Positions 45,562 to 54,767 of a stretch of DNA of 55,208 nt are shown here, piece after piece (the stretch's first letter is position 1; every line of letters starts with the position of its first letter). The DNA is taken from contig NZ_JAUDRJ010000003.1 of NCBI RefSeq assembly GCF_030382115.1, positions 894,897 to 950,104 of the forward strand, in the 5' to 3' direction. The DNA is from Nostoc sp. GT001. GTDB lineage: Bacteria; Cyanobacteriota; Cyanobacteriia; Cyanobacteriales; Nostocaceae. The translations under genes were made by a program, and so were the position numbers. The notes beneath the pieces are model-generated. The model did not search any database and was not told the DNA's origin. It was given only the letters and a program-made list of their open reading frames with translations.

Positions 45562-45861
45562 GATAAGTCTGTAGACCCTTTGGCGACTTGCTGTAGGGTG
45601 ATTTGACTAAAATAGCTCAGAACTTGCAAAGGGAAAAAAACAAGAGCCAGACTCCTTAACTTACTAGCTTGATGGCTTTTCGTTAGCCCACCTTTCCGAA
45701 CCAGTGCGGGTTCGTGGAGGCGTCCTCCCCAATCAAAAATCTGTATTCTCAGGGTGTAGGGGCGCACGATAAAACTTACCCCTAAGTCACAAAACCAAAA
45801 TTTGTGTAACTTTTGGCTTTTGGGATATGTCCATGATGATGAGGTTTGAGGGGAGGAGAGC
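45562..45861. other. Spacer before the beta-CASP-like gene
   Basis: 300 bases with no gene; the sequence GGTTCGTGGAGGCGTCCTCC near 45709-45728 has partial dyad symmetry. A GGGGAGGAG ribosome binding site at 45850-45858 serves the next gene. Confidence 0.45.
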
Positions 45862-47532
45862 ATGAGGGATAATCTGTCGGCATCCTCTCGCGTAGATGCT
45901 GCGGAAGCGGGTAGTGAATTAGAATGTTTGCCCTATAGTGTCCAGCATGACAATGAGGGCGTATGTTTATTGGTGAAAATGGGCCCACACCGCATCCTCT
46001 TGGACTGTGGTTTTGAAAATATTTCATCGCTGGCTAAGGGGCTTACTAAGTCGGTAGGTGGAACTAGTTTGCCCCAGCCAGCAGATTTAGTTTTGATTAG
46101 TCACGCTCACCCAGATCATGCTAAAGGGTTACTGGCGCTGCATAAAGCTTTTCCCAAGTTACCCATATATGGTAGTGAGGTGACTAGCAAGTTACTGCCA
46201 CTGAATTGGCTAGACGAAGACCCTGAGAAAATTTCCCAATTTTGTCATGCATTGCCATTACGATCGCCTGTAGAATTTCAAGATGGTTTGGTAGCAGAAT
46301 TATTTCCCGCAGGGCATTTACCAGGAGCAGTGGCAATTCTTCTGACCTACACCACCCCACAGCGTACTTACAAGCTACTGTATACAGGGGACTTTTTCTT
46401 ATCTAACTCTCGCTTGGTAGAAGGTTTGCGTTTAGAGGAACTGCGGGGCTTAGACTTAGATGTGCTAATCATTGAAGGTAGTTATGGCACATCCCGTCAT
46501 CCTCACCGCCGCAACCAAGAAAATCAACTAGCCGAGCGAATTAATCGAGCGATCGCTGACCATTGTTCTGTAATCCTTCCCACCCCGGCTTTAGGATTGG
46601 GTCAAGAATTATTAATGCTCTTGCGATCGCATCACCACTTCACCGGACGAGATTTAGATATCTGGGTAGATGGTGCTGTCGCTACTGGGTGTGATGCATA
46701 CCTCGAACTGCTACCCCATCTCCCCCCATCGGTGCAGAACTTTGCCCGCCATCAACCCTTATTTTGGGATGAACGGGTACGTCCCCGCGTGCGTCGGTTA
46801 CAACCAGAACATCGCCCCAGTGTAGGCAAGTCACCTTGTATTGTCCTCACCGATTCGACATCTGATTTAGGCGAACATTGCCAATTGGACACCGGGCCTT
46901 GGCTGATTCTCTTGCCAGAAAAAATTGATATAAAAGTTAACAAAGAATATTTAGCGCCCACCACTGTCGAAAGCTATCTTTTAGCTCAGCATAGTGATGG
47001 CCCTGGTACTACGCAGCTAATTCATAATTTGCGACCCCAGCACGTCGTTTTTGTCCACGGTTCTCCTGCTTACTTGGCAGACTTGACTAGCTTAGAGGAG
47101 TTGCAAAACCGCTACCACGTACATTCCCCGGCGGCTGATACCTTAGTAGAACTGCCCATCGGCGACACATTTTTACAACCAGCAGCACCTGAGACTAACT
47201 ACGAAGGCGAACTGACAGAGTTGGGAACAGTAATCACAATTACCCTACCCAATGTGATTACTGCCGATCCGCGTTGGCGGCAATTTGCCGATACTGGTTT
47301 AATCGAAGCTCGTTGGCAAGGGGAAGAATTAGTATTAAGGGGATTGTCTCAACGAGAACTGCTCAACCAAAACAGCGATCGCTATACATGGACAGATGTA
47401 GACTGTTGTGGTACATGCCGACATCAAAGGGGGCAGCGGTGTTGGAACCCAGCTTCCCCGTTGTATAACTTTAAGGTAACTCTCGAAGGTTACTGTCCTG
47501 CCTTTGAAGGCTTATCTAATCCTGAGTCCTGA
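45862..47532 (+). CDS. MBL-fold, beta-CASP-like metallohydrolase
   Basis: A 556-residue metallo-beta-lactamase-fold protein. The zinc motif reads LISHAHPDHAKG (HxHxDH), with AGHLPGAVAILL and YTGDFFLS giving later metal ligands. The segment IEGSYGTSRHPHRR resembles the ExTYG motif that opens the beta-CASP insert of RNA-processing nucleases (CPSF-73/RNase J type), and FVHGSPAYL the later histidine. The C-terminus (about 510-550) is unusual: DCCGTCRHQRGQRCWNPASP then a further cysteine in GYCPAF, a probable metal-binding cysteine cluster. RNA cleavage is the usual activity of relatives, not shown for this protein. Start chosen at the ATG with a strong GGGGAGGAG ribosome binding site. Confidence 0.88.
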   Translation: MRDNLSASSRVDAAEAGSELECLPYSVQHDNEGVCLLVKMGPHRILLDCGFENISSLAKGLTKSVGGTSLPQPADLVLISHAHPDHAKGLLALHKAFPKLPIYGSEVTSKLLPLNWLDEDPEKISQFCHALPLRSPVEFQDGLVAELFPAGHLPGAVAILLTYTTPQRTYKLLYTGDFFLSNSRLVEGLRLEELRGLDLDVLIIEGSYGTSRHPHRRNQENQLAERINRAIADHCSVILPTPALGLGQELLMLLRSHHHFTGRDLDIWVDGAVATGCDAYLELLPHLPPSVQNFARHQPLFWDERVRPRVRRLQPEHRPSVGKSPCIVLTDSTSDLGEHCQLDTGPWLILLPEKIDIKVNKEYLAPTTVESYLLAQHSDGPGTTQLIHNLRPQHVVFVHGSPAYLADLTSLEELQNRYHVHSPAADTLVELPIGDTFLQPAAPETNYEGELTELGTVITITLPNVITADPRWRQFADTGLIEARWQGEELVLRGLSQRELLNQNSDRYTWTDVDCCGTCRHQRGQRCWNPASPLYNFKVTLEGYCPAFEGLSNPES

Positions 47533-47540
47533 ATGCTTAA

Positions 47541-47567
47541 TGCTGAGTTAGGATTTTTTACTCAGCA
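47541..47567. terminator. TGCTGAGT/ACTCAGCA hairpin
   Basis: TGCTGAGT and ACTCAGCA (8-bp stem) enclose TAGGATTTTTT, just after the beta-CASP-like gene and before the convergent DUF6679 gene. A similar TGCTGAGT hairpin lies at about 23586-23612, after the giant kinase. Confidence 0.55.
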
Positions 47568-47586
47568 CTCAACACTCAGCACTGAA

Positions 47587-47898
47587 TTATTCTGGATTTG
47601 AGTCAGTGTAACGGTTGGGAATGCGCTCTGCTTCGGGACAATCTTCAGTCATCAGAGGTTCTACATTACCGCGTGGTACTGAAGCCAATTTTTGCGTTAC
47701 AGCACCAATGCTCTCGAGGCGAACCATTTCTTCCCAAGAACAAACTTCGTCCTCTTCTTCTGTTTCATAGCGTAGGGTCACTAAATCTCCCTCTATGTCT
47801 ATGATGCGGGCGCGTTCAATCCAGCGTTGCTGGTCCCGCAAGAAAACACATACCTCGCGCCCATCGCAACACAGTTGATAAATCTTGCGGTGTAGCAT
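47587..47898 (-). CDS. DUF6679 family small protein
   Basis: A 103-residue conserved cyanobacterial protein. It reads MLHRKIYQLCCDGREVCVFL, RDQQRWIERARIIDIEGDLV and TLRYETEEEDEVCSWEEMVR, an SH3-like beta-rich core with several cysteines, then a variable C-terminal tail. It fits DUF6679 as I recall it. Function unknown; no partner genes adjacent on the strand. Confidence 0.8.
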   Translation of the reverse strand: MLHRKIYQLCCDGREVCVFLRDQQRWIERARIIDIEGDLVTLRYETEEEDEVCSWEEMVRLESIGAVTQKLASVPRGNVEPLMTEDCPEAERIPNRYTDSNPE

Positions 47899-48473
47899 GT
47901 ACTGTTTCTGCCTTTTTAAACAACGTAGTTAAACCTGTCAAAATCTGGGTTCTACCCCATTACATTACACCTTTAAGAGGTTAATTTCACTGTTTAGAAC
48001 AAGTACGCTTCATAACCCAATCCCAAGATTTGCTTATGGTTGTCAAAATATCAGGATAATGTTGGGTCATAAATCAGATGCTCTACCAATGAACTAAATC
48101 TCTCTCCAGCTTATTCTAGGGAATGTCTGCTTCTATAGAAGTCAAACAATTCGGTACCTGTCCTAACCAGGTTTATATTTGTTGGTGAGTCATTCCTACC
48201 ATTATGTAATAAAGAATACTCCAAAACAATCGTTGATTGCGGTTGTTTAATTTGCCTACTTTTAATCATTGGCATTACTGGGAAGTCCGAGGACTTAGCT
48301 TTACTTTTACCCACTTGTATCTGATCTTAACTCATTCTCTTGCTGACCTTGATGCTTTTCAACAACAACACCCAAATAGTTTTCAGTTTTTCAGGTTTTT
48401 GTCTGAAAAAAGGCAACAGCGTAAGGGAAGAGGTAGAGGGAAAAGACCATGAGAAAATTCTACTCTAGAAGTC
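47899..48473. other. Spacer with a tRNA-like remnant
   Basis: The 575-base gap contains a partial tRNA-like sequence on the minus strand near 48071-48107. A short open frame at 48237-48452 (71 codons, plus strand) lacks a convincing start and composition and was not called. The rest is AT-rich spacer. Confidence 0.4.
48071..48107 (-). pseudogene. tRNA 5'-half remnant
   Basis: The minus strand reads GGAGAGAGATTTAGTTCATT then GGTAGAGCATCTGATTT, matching the acceptor, D-arm (GTTC-ATTGGTA-GAGC) and start of an anticodon arm of a tRNA. The expected 3' half, with a TTCGA/TTCAA loop and an acceptor strand pairing with GGAGAGA, is not found in the following 150 bases, so a working tRNA is unlikely. 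Confidence 0.4.
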
Positions 48474-48692
48474 TCAGGAGGATTTATGTGGTAAAGGAAA
48501 TTCTATAAGTACGTTCGACGAGGATGCTTCTCGTTTAATTTTTCCTGCGCGGACTGCATCGTATAGGGCTGCGAGTTCTGGCAAATCCTCTGGCTGATAA
48601 CATTTAGTGGCTAGCACCTGCTGGAGTAAACCCTCAGATTCAACACTAAGATATCCCGTTTGGAAAGCAGATGCGATAATTGTGCGAATCAT
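48474..48692 (-). CDS. Small conserved hypothetical protein
   Basis: A 72-residue helical protein, MIRTIIASAFQTGYLSVESE, then LLQQVLATKCYQPEDLPELA and ALYDAVRAGKIKREAS. No motif was recognised. The composition and amphipathic helices suggest a true small gene, and similar small proteins occur in Nostoc genomes as far as I recall. Function unknown. Confidence 0.65.
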   Translation of the reverse strand: MIRTIIASAFQTGYLSVESEGLLQQVLATKCYQPEDLPELAALYDAVRAGKIKREASSSNVLIEFPLPHKSS

Positions 48693-48972
48693 CTTGATTA
48701 AGGCAGAGTGAGCAAATCATTAGGTCTAGTGTGAAACATTTTTCTCTGTTACTAATTGATATGAAACATTAATACTGTGTGATTAGTATTACGCTCAATC
48801 AGTGATTTACATCACAATATGATTTTTCGATACTCCGTCTATTAATATACAGAAATAAAAGGGCAGAGGAATTTTCAACATCAATGTTGAAAAGCTAACT
48901 TTTTAACAAAATTAAAATACAACAATCAATTTTTTCGACAAGTATCCACAAAATACAATCAAGCATCAGTAA

Positions 48973-49761
48973 TCAAGCAAAAAACTGGCGGAAATCTTCA
49001 TCTTTTTGACTTAATTGCACCCAGTCTAAATTTAAAGACTGGAATTTTTGCACCAAGCGATCGCAAGCCGGACGTTCGGTAGCATAATGTCCAGCATCAA
49101 TTAAAATAAGATTGCAATCGCGGCTTTCTTGAAACTGATGAAATTTACAGTCAGAAGTTAGATAAGCTTGGGCGCCTGTTTTGGCAACGGCTGAAATGTA
49201 ACTAGCCCCCGAACCGCCCAAAACGGCAACTCGTGAAATTGTTTGCTGTAAATCAGCAGTTGGAGAAAAAATCAAATTAGGGGGAGCAAGTCGGGTTTGA
49301 ATAGTAGCGAGTAATTCTTGTAATGTCAGAAATGGCTCTAGCAAACCAACACGACCATATCCTAATCCTCCTTGTGTAAGTTCTATGGGGGTAACTTCTT
49401 TGAGTTCTAAAATCTGAGCCAAAACGTCAGCAGTCCCATCTTGCACTTGGTCAAAGTTCGTGTGAGCAGTGTAAATACCAATATTATGGGTAAAAGCTGA
49501 CCGTACCATTTCAGCGATCGCTTCACCAGTGCGTAAAGATTTGAGGGGATGAAAAATTAAGGGGTGATGGGCGAATATTAGATTAGCATTTTCTGCGATC
49601 GCTTCCTCCATTACCGCCAAAGTCGGTGTCAAGCACACCAAAACCCGTGCTTTTTCCTGCAAAACTCCTGGTTCAATTTGCCAGCCACAATTATCCCAAC
49701 TTTCACACCAAGCGGGATTCGCCCATTCTTCAAACCAAGTAATTAAATCAGCAATTTTCAT
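48973..49761 (-). CDS. Nif3-like dinuclear metal centre protein
   Basis: A 262-residue member of the Nif3/NGG1p-interacting (YbgI) family, hexameric proteins with two metals per subunit. Features are AWCESWDNCGWQIEPG, the ANLIFAHHPLIFHPLKSL histidine pair, IGIYTAHTNFDQVQDGTADV and a late LILIDAGHYATERPACDRLV with metal-binding histidine and glutamate. It has been linked to GTP cyclohydrolase-like and radical-damage roles, but no physiological function is settled. The ATG at 49761 was chosen over a TTG six codons upstream. It follows the hypothetical gene at 49794 with a 32-base gap. Confidence 0.92.
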   Translation of the reverse strand: MKIADLITWFEEWANPAWCESWDNCGWQIEPGVLQEKARVLVCLTPTLAVMEEAIAENANLIFAHHPLIFHPLKSLRTGEAIAEMVRSAFTHNIGIYTAHTNFDQVQDGTADVLAQILELKEVTPIELTQGGLGYGRVGLLEPFLTLQELLATIQTRLAPPNLIFSPTADLQQTISRVAVLGGSGASYISAVAKTGAQAYLTSDCKFHQFQESRDCNLILIDAGHYATERPACDRLVQKFQSLNLDWVQLSQKDEDFRQFFA

Positions 49762-49793
49762 AATTATTTTCTTCAGCAATTTTTAATTGCTAA

Positions 49794-50543
49794 TCAGCGT
49801 CTCTGAGGTTGAATATTTAATTTTAATGCTAATTGCTGGCGCATTTCTTGGAAAGGTTTGTTCCACACAGGGCTAGCATTCCAGTTCCATACTGCTACTG
49901 GAATAAGTTCTTCTTCAGCAAGATAAGTTAGCAGACGGTATTCATCTTCTGGTTCACGAGAAAAGGTAAAGGGGTTGCGGTAGCCCGTCTCACACAGTTT
50001 ATAAGATACGACCTGACCATGATTAATACGTTGTAAAAGTTCCTTACCTTTGACGAGCAAATAATCCAAAAATACCAGACTAAAAGGTTCTATATGTGCG
50101 CGTTTTTGCGGTTCTTTTTGTACCCATCTTGCCCAGTCAAATCCATAGATAAAATCATGAACATAACGGAAGCGTATTTCCGTGTGATTTCCGAACATTT
50201 CTGTCAGACAAACCATCTTTTCACCAAAAACTTTTAAGAAAGGAATAGCACCCTCATCTGCATTTAAAGCCTGTCTAAGCATACTATTTACCAGAAAATC
50301 AAAATCCCAAAATATGTTTTCTGGGAAATTTTTTATTTGAGTACAGACTATGCTTTCGAGAGTTTCTTCAATAGTTGTGATAATTTGAATGTCGGTATTT
50401 TGTTCCGCAATCAAATTTCCCAATTCTGCAAAGCTGGTAATTAATGTTTTTTGGGGACTAAGTGACAATAAATTAACAGACTGCTGGGCAAGGATTTCAT
50501 CAATAACTTGAAAAGTATTAGTTGGTGTTAGTTCTTGCTTCAT
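49794..50543 (-). CDS. Conserved cyanobacterial hypothetical protein
   Basis: About 249 residues from the ATG at 50543 (an upstream GTG at 50567 is less likely). Soluble, no signal peptide or membrane helix. Recognisable stretches include EIRFRYVHDFIYGFDWARWV and EPEDEYRLLTYLAEEELIPV, the latter like part of a conserved cyanobacterial family whose function is unknown. It lies directly upstream of the Nif3-like gene on the same strand and is probably co-transcribed with it. Confidence 0.75.
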   Translation of the reverse strand: MKQELTPTNTFQVIDEILAQQSVNLLSLSPQKTLITSFAELGNLIAEQNTDIQIITTIEETLESIVCTQIKNFPENIFWDFDFLVNSMLRQALNADEGAIPFLKVFGEKMVCLTEMFGNHTEIRFRYVHDFIYGFDWARWVQKEPQKRAHIEPFSLVFLDYLLVKGKELLQRINHGQVVSYKLCETGYRNPFTFSREPEDEYRLLTYLAEEELIPVAVWNWNASPVWNKPFQEMRQQLALKLNIQPQRR

Positions 50544-50827
50544 AGTAATAGCCCAGACAGCTGACACTAAATATTAGTTTATATCGGCATAAGCGGATTA
50601 TTTAATAATCACAAATAAACTTAACTTTTTGATTTACAAATATACACAAACTATTTAATGCATATCTGGCTACTTTTGCATCAATAATTGTGATGAAAAA
50701 TTTATCAAGGCGATATTTTTTAATGCATATCACCGTGATTTTAGGAGATTATATCCAAAAGGTAGATAGTATAACCAGAGTATTTAAACTCTACAAAACC
50801 ACACCTTCAATAAAACTTGAGAATCGG

Positions 50828-51241
50828 CTATCCAGAAATGTGAACAACCAATTCTCTGGAATGACTGTGCTGGCGATGTTCCCAAATGTAAATTCCCTGC
50901 CAAGTTCCCAGTACTAAATGTCCGCGATTAATGGGGATATGTTCAGAAGTGTGGGTGAGTGCAGTACGAATATGTGCTGGCATATCATCGGCTCCTTCTG
51001 CATCATGGATATATTTGCCTGATTCTGGTACGAGTTTTGACATAAAATTAGCTAGATCCACAAGAACATCAGGATCGGCATTTTCTTGGATTACTAAACT
51101 AGCTGAAGTGTGGCGCAAAAATAAAGTACAAAGACCAGTTTCAACACCCGATTCTACAACTGTGGCTGCAATTTTTGCGGTGATGTTTTGAAAAGATTTG
51201 CCAGTAGTAGAAATTCTGAGTAACTTTTGGTAGTGAGTCAT
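50828..51241 (-). CDS. YjbQ family protein
   Basis: A 137-residue YjbQ/UPF0047 protein. The signature LFLRHTSASLVIQENADPDV, EGADDMPAHIRTALT and NRGHLVLGTWQGIYIWEHR are all present, with conserved histidines that may bind a metal or phosphate. Some relatives show thiamine-phosphate synthase-like activity; the main cellular role is unclear. Compact single-gene unit. Confidence 0.95.
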   Translation of the reverse strand: MTHYQKLLRISTTGKSFQNITAKIAATVVESGVETGLCTLFLRHTSASLVIQENADPDVLVDLANFMSKLVPESGKYIHDAEGADDMPAHIRTALTHTSEHIPINRGHLVLGTWQGIYIWEHRQHSHSRELVVHISG

Positions 51242-51559
51242 GTAGAATACTGAAATTAAGGTATGATAAGTATATTAAACAAATTGTTATTGCGATCGCT
51301 ACACTACTCAACTATTATTAAAATTGTCATCCAATCCAAATATTGTGCCCATCGAGAATGTTTACTAAAAATAGTATAAAACTATATTTAGTAAATTTGT
51401 AAAAAACTAATTGTTCCGCTCCATTCTATTCGAGCTTTAATAATACTTTTTCTTGATTGTCTCACTCGCTTCGTACCGCGAACTAGTCTAAAGTCCAGTA
51501 TAATTAATATCTACCTATAAAATTTATTTGCTGTAAGTGCTTACTGTGACGAGGTTTTT
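51242..51559. other. Spacer upstream of the methyltransferase gene
   Basis: 318 bases, AT-rich, between divergent genes. A TATAAT sequence at 51499-51504 could be a -10 box for the methyltransferase gene, but no good -35 box is seen at the right distance. One HIP1 site is near 51293. Confidence 0.4.
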
Positions 51560-52306
51560 ATGAAAATATACGCCGACATAGCAAACTATTATGATTTATT
51601 ATTTCAATATATTTACACTGACTACCACGATGAGGTTGTTAAATCTCTGTTTCCTATAATTAGAGACTCTAATAATATACTAGAGATAGGAGTAGGTACA
51701 GGTCTAGTAGCAGAAAGAGTCTTAAAACTAAAACCGAATTGTAACTTTACAGGAGTTGACATTTCTCAACAAATGTTAGATTTAGCAAAAAAACGACTGG
51801 GAAATAAAATTAAATTGGTCGAATCTGATGTTCTTAACATGCAACTGAAAGAGAGTTTTGATCTAGCTTATTCAAATAGCGGCGTTTGGTTTTTTCTAGA
51901 TACAAATGCCGACAATGAATACTTACTATGTAGTCATATTAATAGTATTGAGAATAATGTAATAGCATTAAGGCGTGTTGCCGAACATCTCAAAATGAAT
52001 GGTCTATTGGTTCTGAGCGCTCAAGGTATGCATATAGATAAGGTAGACAAATTACCAGGAGGCATAATCCATCAGGTCAAAGTTTCAAAAACAGATACAG
52101 GCGTTAAGAAGCAGTATAGATGGATCAGAGAAAACAATGGTGAAATAATCAGCGATGAAACTGTTTATTTGTTAATTCTTGATAGCAAAAAAACAAAACA
52201 ATTGATGGAGCAGTCTGGATTTGAACAGATTGGCATAGAAGGAAATAAAAAACTTATGAAAAACTTTTTACTGTCAAAGTTTCATATTTACCAGAAAAGT
52301 TTCTGA
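51560..52306 (+). CDS. Class I SAM-dependent methyltransferase
   Basis: A 248-residue Rossmann-fold methyltransferase. Motif I is NILEIGVGTGLVAERVL, the acidic strand end is GVDISQQMLDLAKKRL, and a later motif is ESDVLNMQLKESFDLAYSNS. The substrate is not identifiable; the large C-terminal half (RWIRENNGEIISDETVYLLI) is typical of small-molecule methyltransferases. The gene is distinctly AT-rich and lacks HIP1 sites, unlike most of its neighbours, which suggests relatively recent acquisition. It is convergent with the glycosyltransferase-like gene, ending 6 bases before it. Confidence 0.88.
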   Translation: MKIYADIANYYDLLFQYIYTDYHDEVVKSLFPIIRDSNNILEIGVGTGLVAERVLKLKPNCNFTGVDISQQMLDLAKKRLGNKIKLVESDVLNMQLKESFDLAYSNSGVWFFLDTNADNEYLLCSHINSIENNVIALRRVAEHLKMNGLLVLSAQGMHIDKVDKLPGGIIHQVKVSKTDTGVKKQYRWIRENNGEIISDETVYLLILDSKKTKQLMEQSGFEQIGIEGNKKLMKNFLLSKFHIYQKSF

Positions 52307-52312
52307 GAAATA

Positions 52313-53404
52313 TTATCTACTATCTTTAGTATGGCAATAATTGATAACAGCTTGAGCTATAGTTTCATTACCATCCTTAGCAATTGGTTGAGATTGCCTT
52401 GGAGGTTGGGGTAACTCATGGAGAAAATTCCAAGTCCCTTGAAAAAACTCAGATGGGGTGATGATTTGATGCTGATTATAATTAGCTATGCCTTCTACTA
52501 TAAAAGTTGCTTCGGCAAAGTCTTCACGCGGTATGGTGACAATTGGTAATCCTAGTATTGTGGCTTCCGAAAAAGTACTATAACCAGGTTTAGAAACAAC
52601 TCGCCCACAAATAGACATAAAATCTACAGGGCGGTATTTGTGGTCATTAATTTTCACTAAATTAGGTAAATCAGGGGCAGATTGATCGAATACGATAAAT
52701 TGCCAATCTGGAAATCGCTGTAGGTTATCATAAGGAATTTGCTGCAAACCCAACCCGCCAAAGGTCAACAAAATAGTTTTTTCAACTGGTGCAGTTATTC
52801 TCCAAAGAGAACGTAAATCATCAGCAGAGTGACGGGGGGAACCGCCTGTTAAGCCGACATCTGTGATATTATTAAAAGCTGGCATTGGTTCGTGGAAAGG
52901 GAGACGAAACAGGCGATCGCACTTTGCATACCAATCACTAATCCAATCTGCAACTGCGGTAAATTCACCTCCCCAATCCCGGTAGATAAAGTCCCAGCCA
53001 AAGTTACTCATCATCCAGCAGGGAATATTTGCCGCTTTAGCAAACCCAGGAGCAAGGAAGGGAATATCTGCCAAAATGAGATTAACGCGATTTTGACGGA
53101 TAAAATTCACTTCTGAGGCAATCAGCGAATTTTGATGCTTCTTAATATCCAGCAATTTTTCTAAAGTCGCTGCTTTATCCATTGTCAAGCTATCTGTTTG
53201 CACCACACCCAAATCAAATGCACGGGGACGATAGATAAAATCGCCTTCTATATAGCACTCTAGAAGCCAGCGTGGGGCAGTACTTACCACAATTAGCAGA
53301 ATTTCTGGACATAACTTTTGAATTGTTGCAGCTACAGAAGCCGTGCGGGTAGCATGACCAAAGCCGTGGTTAGTTATTGCTAAGTATAAGATTGGGCGTT
53401 CCAT
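52313..53404 (-). CDS. Glycosyltransferase-like protein (L-arabinokinase N-terminal type)
   Basis: A 363-residue GT-B-fold protein. The start LAITNHGFGHATRTASVAAT, the middle ILADIPFLAPGFAKAANIPC and WMMSNFGWDFIYRDWGG, and the C-terminal SICGRVVSKPGYSTFSEATI followed by LGLPIVTIPREDFAE resemble the N-terminal half of plant L-arabinokinase and related bacterial glycosyltransferases. The gly-rich KPGYSTFSEA and the FGGLG loop suggest nucleotide-sugar binding. Donor and acceptor are unknown. No kinase half is fused here. Confidence 0.85.
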   Translation of the reverse strand: MERPILYLAITNHGFGHATRTASVAATIQKLCPEILLIVVSTAPRWLLECYIEGDFIYRPRAFDLGVVQTDSLTMDKAATLEKLLDIKKHQNSLIASEVNFIRQNRVNLILADIPFLAPGFAKAANIPCWMMSNFGWDFIYRDWGGEFTAVADWISDWYAKCDRLFRLPFHEPMPAFNNITDVGLTGGSPRHSADDLRSLWRITAPVEKTILLTFGGLGLQQIPYDNLQRFPDWQFIVFDQSAPDLPNLVKINDHKYRPVDFMSICGRVVSKPGYSTFSEATILGLPIVTIPREDFAEATFIVEGIANYNQHQIITPSEFFQGTWNFLHELPQPPRQSQPIAKDGNETIAQAVINYCHTKDSR

Positions 53405-53410
53405 TTTTAA

Positions 53411-53470
53411 GTTAGGAGTTAGGAGTTAGGAGTTAGGAGTTAAAATCATAATTTACAGACTTCTAACTCC
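53411..53470. repeat. Tandem TAGGAGT heptamers with inverted partner
   Basis: About four head-to-tail copies of TAGGAGT (53412-53441) face TAACTCCTAACTT (53464-53476) in the 70-base gap between two same-strand genes. The same unit forms the hairpin at 37918-38020. Confidence 0.65.
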
Positions 53471-53476
53471 TAACTT

Positions 53477-54664
53477 TTAATTACTTTTGCAAAAATTTTG
53501 AATCGCCTCAATCAATAAGTCGATTTCCGATTCTAAAGTAAAGTAATGAACGGTAACGCGTATACAGCTAGGATCGGCAATTGTCCGAGTTAATATCCTT
53601 TGTGAGTCCAAAAATTTTACCAACTTCAAATGAGTCTGAGGTTGATTATTTTCAAGTTGAAAGGAGACTATACCGCTTTCGGGTGGGGAAGTTCGCAAAC
53701 ATTTAATATTGGCTAATGCTGTCAATTGTCGCCAGAGATACTCACTGTTATGGCAAATTTGCTCATAACGTTCCTGTGACGTTCCCCATTGCTGATGAAT
53801 TGTGATCGCTTCCTTTAACCCAAGATACAACGGATAAGCTAATGTAGACACTTCGTATCGTCGCCCATCTGGAAGCCAATCTACAGGCTGAGATTGACTA
53901 TCTACAACAATGCCATTCAAGCCAATAAATGTAGGTTTCAGGCTTTCTCGTGCTTCTGGGCGGACATACAAACCACCAGCACCCGCTGGGCCACATAACC
54001 ATTTGTGACCAGTGAAAGCATAAAAATCTACTCCCAATTCAGTTAAGTTTAAAGGCAATAAACCAGCAGATTGGGCAGCATCTATCAGTAAAAAAGAATG
54101 ATTATTCCTGCATACTTCGGCAATTTTATCAAGAGGTAAAACTTGACCAGTATTCCAGAAAACATGACTCAATATTACTAGACGGGTATTCGGGCGCAAA
54201 TGCTGGACAATAACTTCTACTGGATCGCCCTCATTTAAAGTCGCTTTTAGGGGACAAGTGGTAACTTCCACAGCAAATCTTCGCGAAATTTCCTGGGCTG
54301 TGGCAATCACGCCTGGATGTTCGCAGTCTGAAAGTAGGAGATGGTCGCCAGCACGCCATTCGATGCCCCACATGGCGATATTACAGCCAACAGTGACATT
54401 TTGAGTGAGAGTAATTGTTTCAGATGGTGCATTTAACTCCGAAGCGATCGCAACTCTAGCAGCTTGAGTCTGGGGCGCTATCCAGCTATACGCCTCATTA
54501 CCAAAGGGACCTATTTCCTGAACATAAGCTTGAGTTTGGGCGATCGCATCCATTGCCCTTTGGGGCATCGGCCCTTGTCCCCCATAATTGAAATAAGCCT
54601 TGTTCGCTAAAGCAGGAAATTGCTCTCGATGCAGCTTGATTGATGATGTAGAAATACTAGTCAT
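53477..54664 (-). CDS. PLP-dependent lyase, C-DES/cysteine desulfurase-like
   Basis: A 395-residue class V aminotransferase-fold protein, resembling the L-cysteine/cystine C-S lyase (C-DES) of Synechocystis from memory. The N-terminus LHREQFPALANKAYFNYGGQ followed by GPMPQRAMDA is characteristic. The PLP site includes LIDAAQSAGLLPLNLTELGV and the lysine in YAFTGHKWLCGPAGAGGLYV. The aspartate and TQNVTVGCNIAMWGIEWRAG segments bind phosphate and ring. C-DES releases persulfide or sulfide from cystine for Fe-S assembly; NifS/SufS desulfurase activity is the alternative. Same strand as the glycosyltransferase-like gene, 72 bases apart. Confidence 0.88.
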   Translation of the reverse strand: MTSISTSSIKLHREQFPALANKAYFNYGGQGPMPQRAMDAIAQTQAYVQEIGPFGNEAYSWIAPQTQAARVAIASELNAPSETITLTQNVTVGCNIAMWGIEWRAGDHLLLSDCEHPGVIATAQEISRRFAVEVTTCPLKATLNEGDPVEVIVQHLRPNTRLVILSHVFWNTGQVLPLDKIAEVCRNNHSFLLIDAAQSAGLLPLNLTELGVDFYAFTGHKWLCGPAGAGGLYVRPEARESLKPTFIGLNGIVVDSQSQPVDWLPDGRRYEVSTLAYPLYLGLKEAITIHQQWGTSQERYEQICHNSEYLWRQLTALANIKCLRTSPPESGIVSFQLENNQPQTHLKLVKFLDSQRILTRTIADPSCIRVTVHYFTLESEIDLLIEAIQNFCKSN

Positions 54665-54767
54665 AATTCACAAGGAATATCTGCTGTTTGCAAGTTATTG
54701 ATATTCAAAAGTATTTGCACTTTATGGTAAAAGCGATGAAATTAATTTAAGCCTTCGCTGCTAAATT

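Noticed and set aside
48040..48120. Intact tRNA gene interrupted by a group I intron
   Set aside because: No 3' exon or intron core was recognised in the adjacent sequence, so only a 5' remnant is supported.
48237..48452. 71-codon plus-strand frame in the tRNA-remnant gap
   Set aside because: No ribosome binding site, no recognised motif, unusual composition; more likely spacer.
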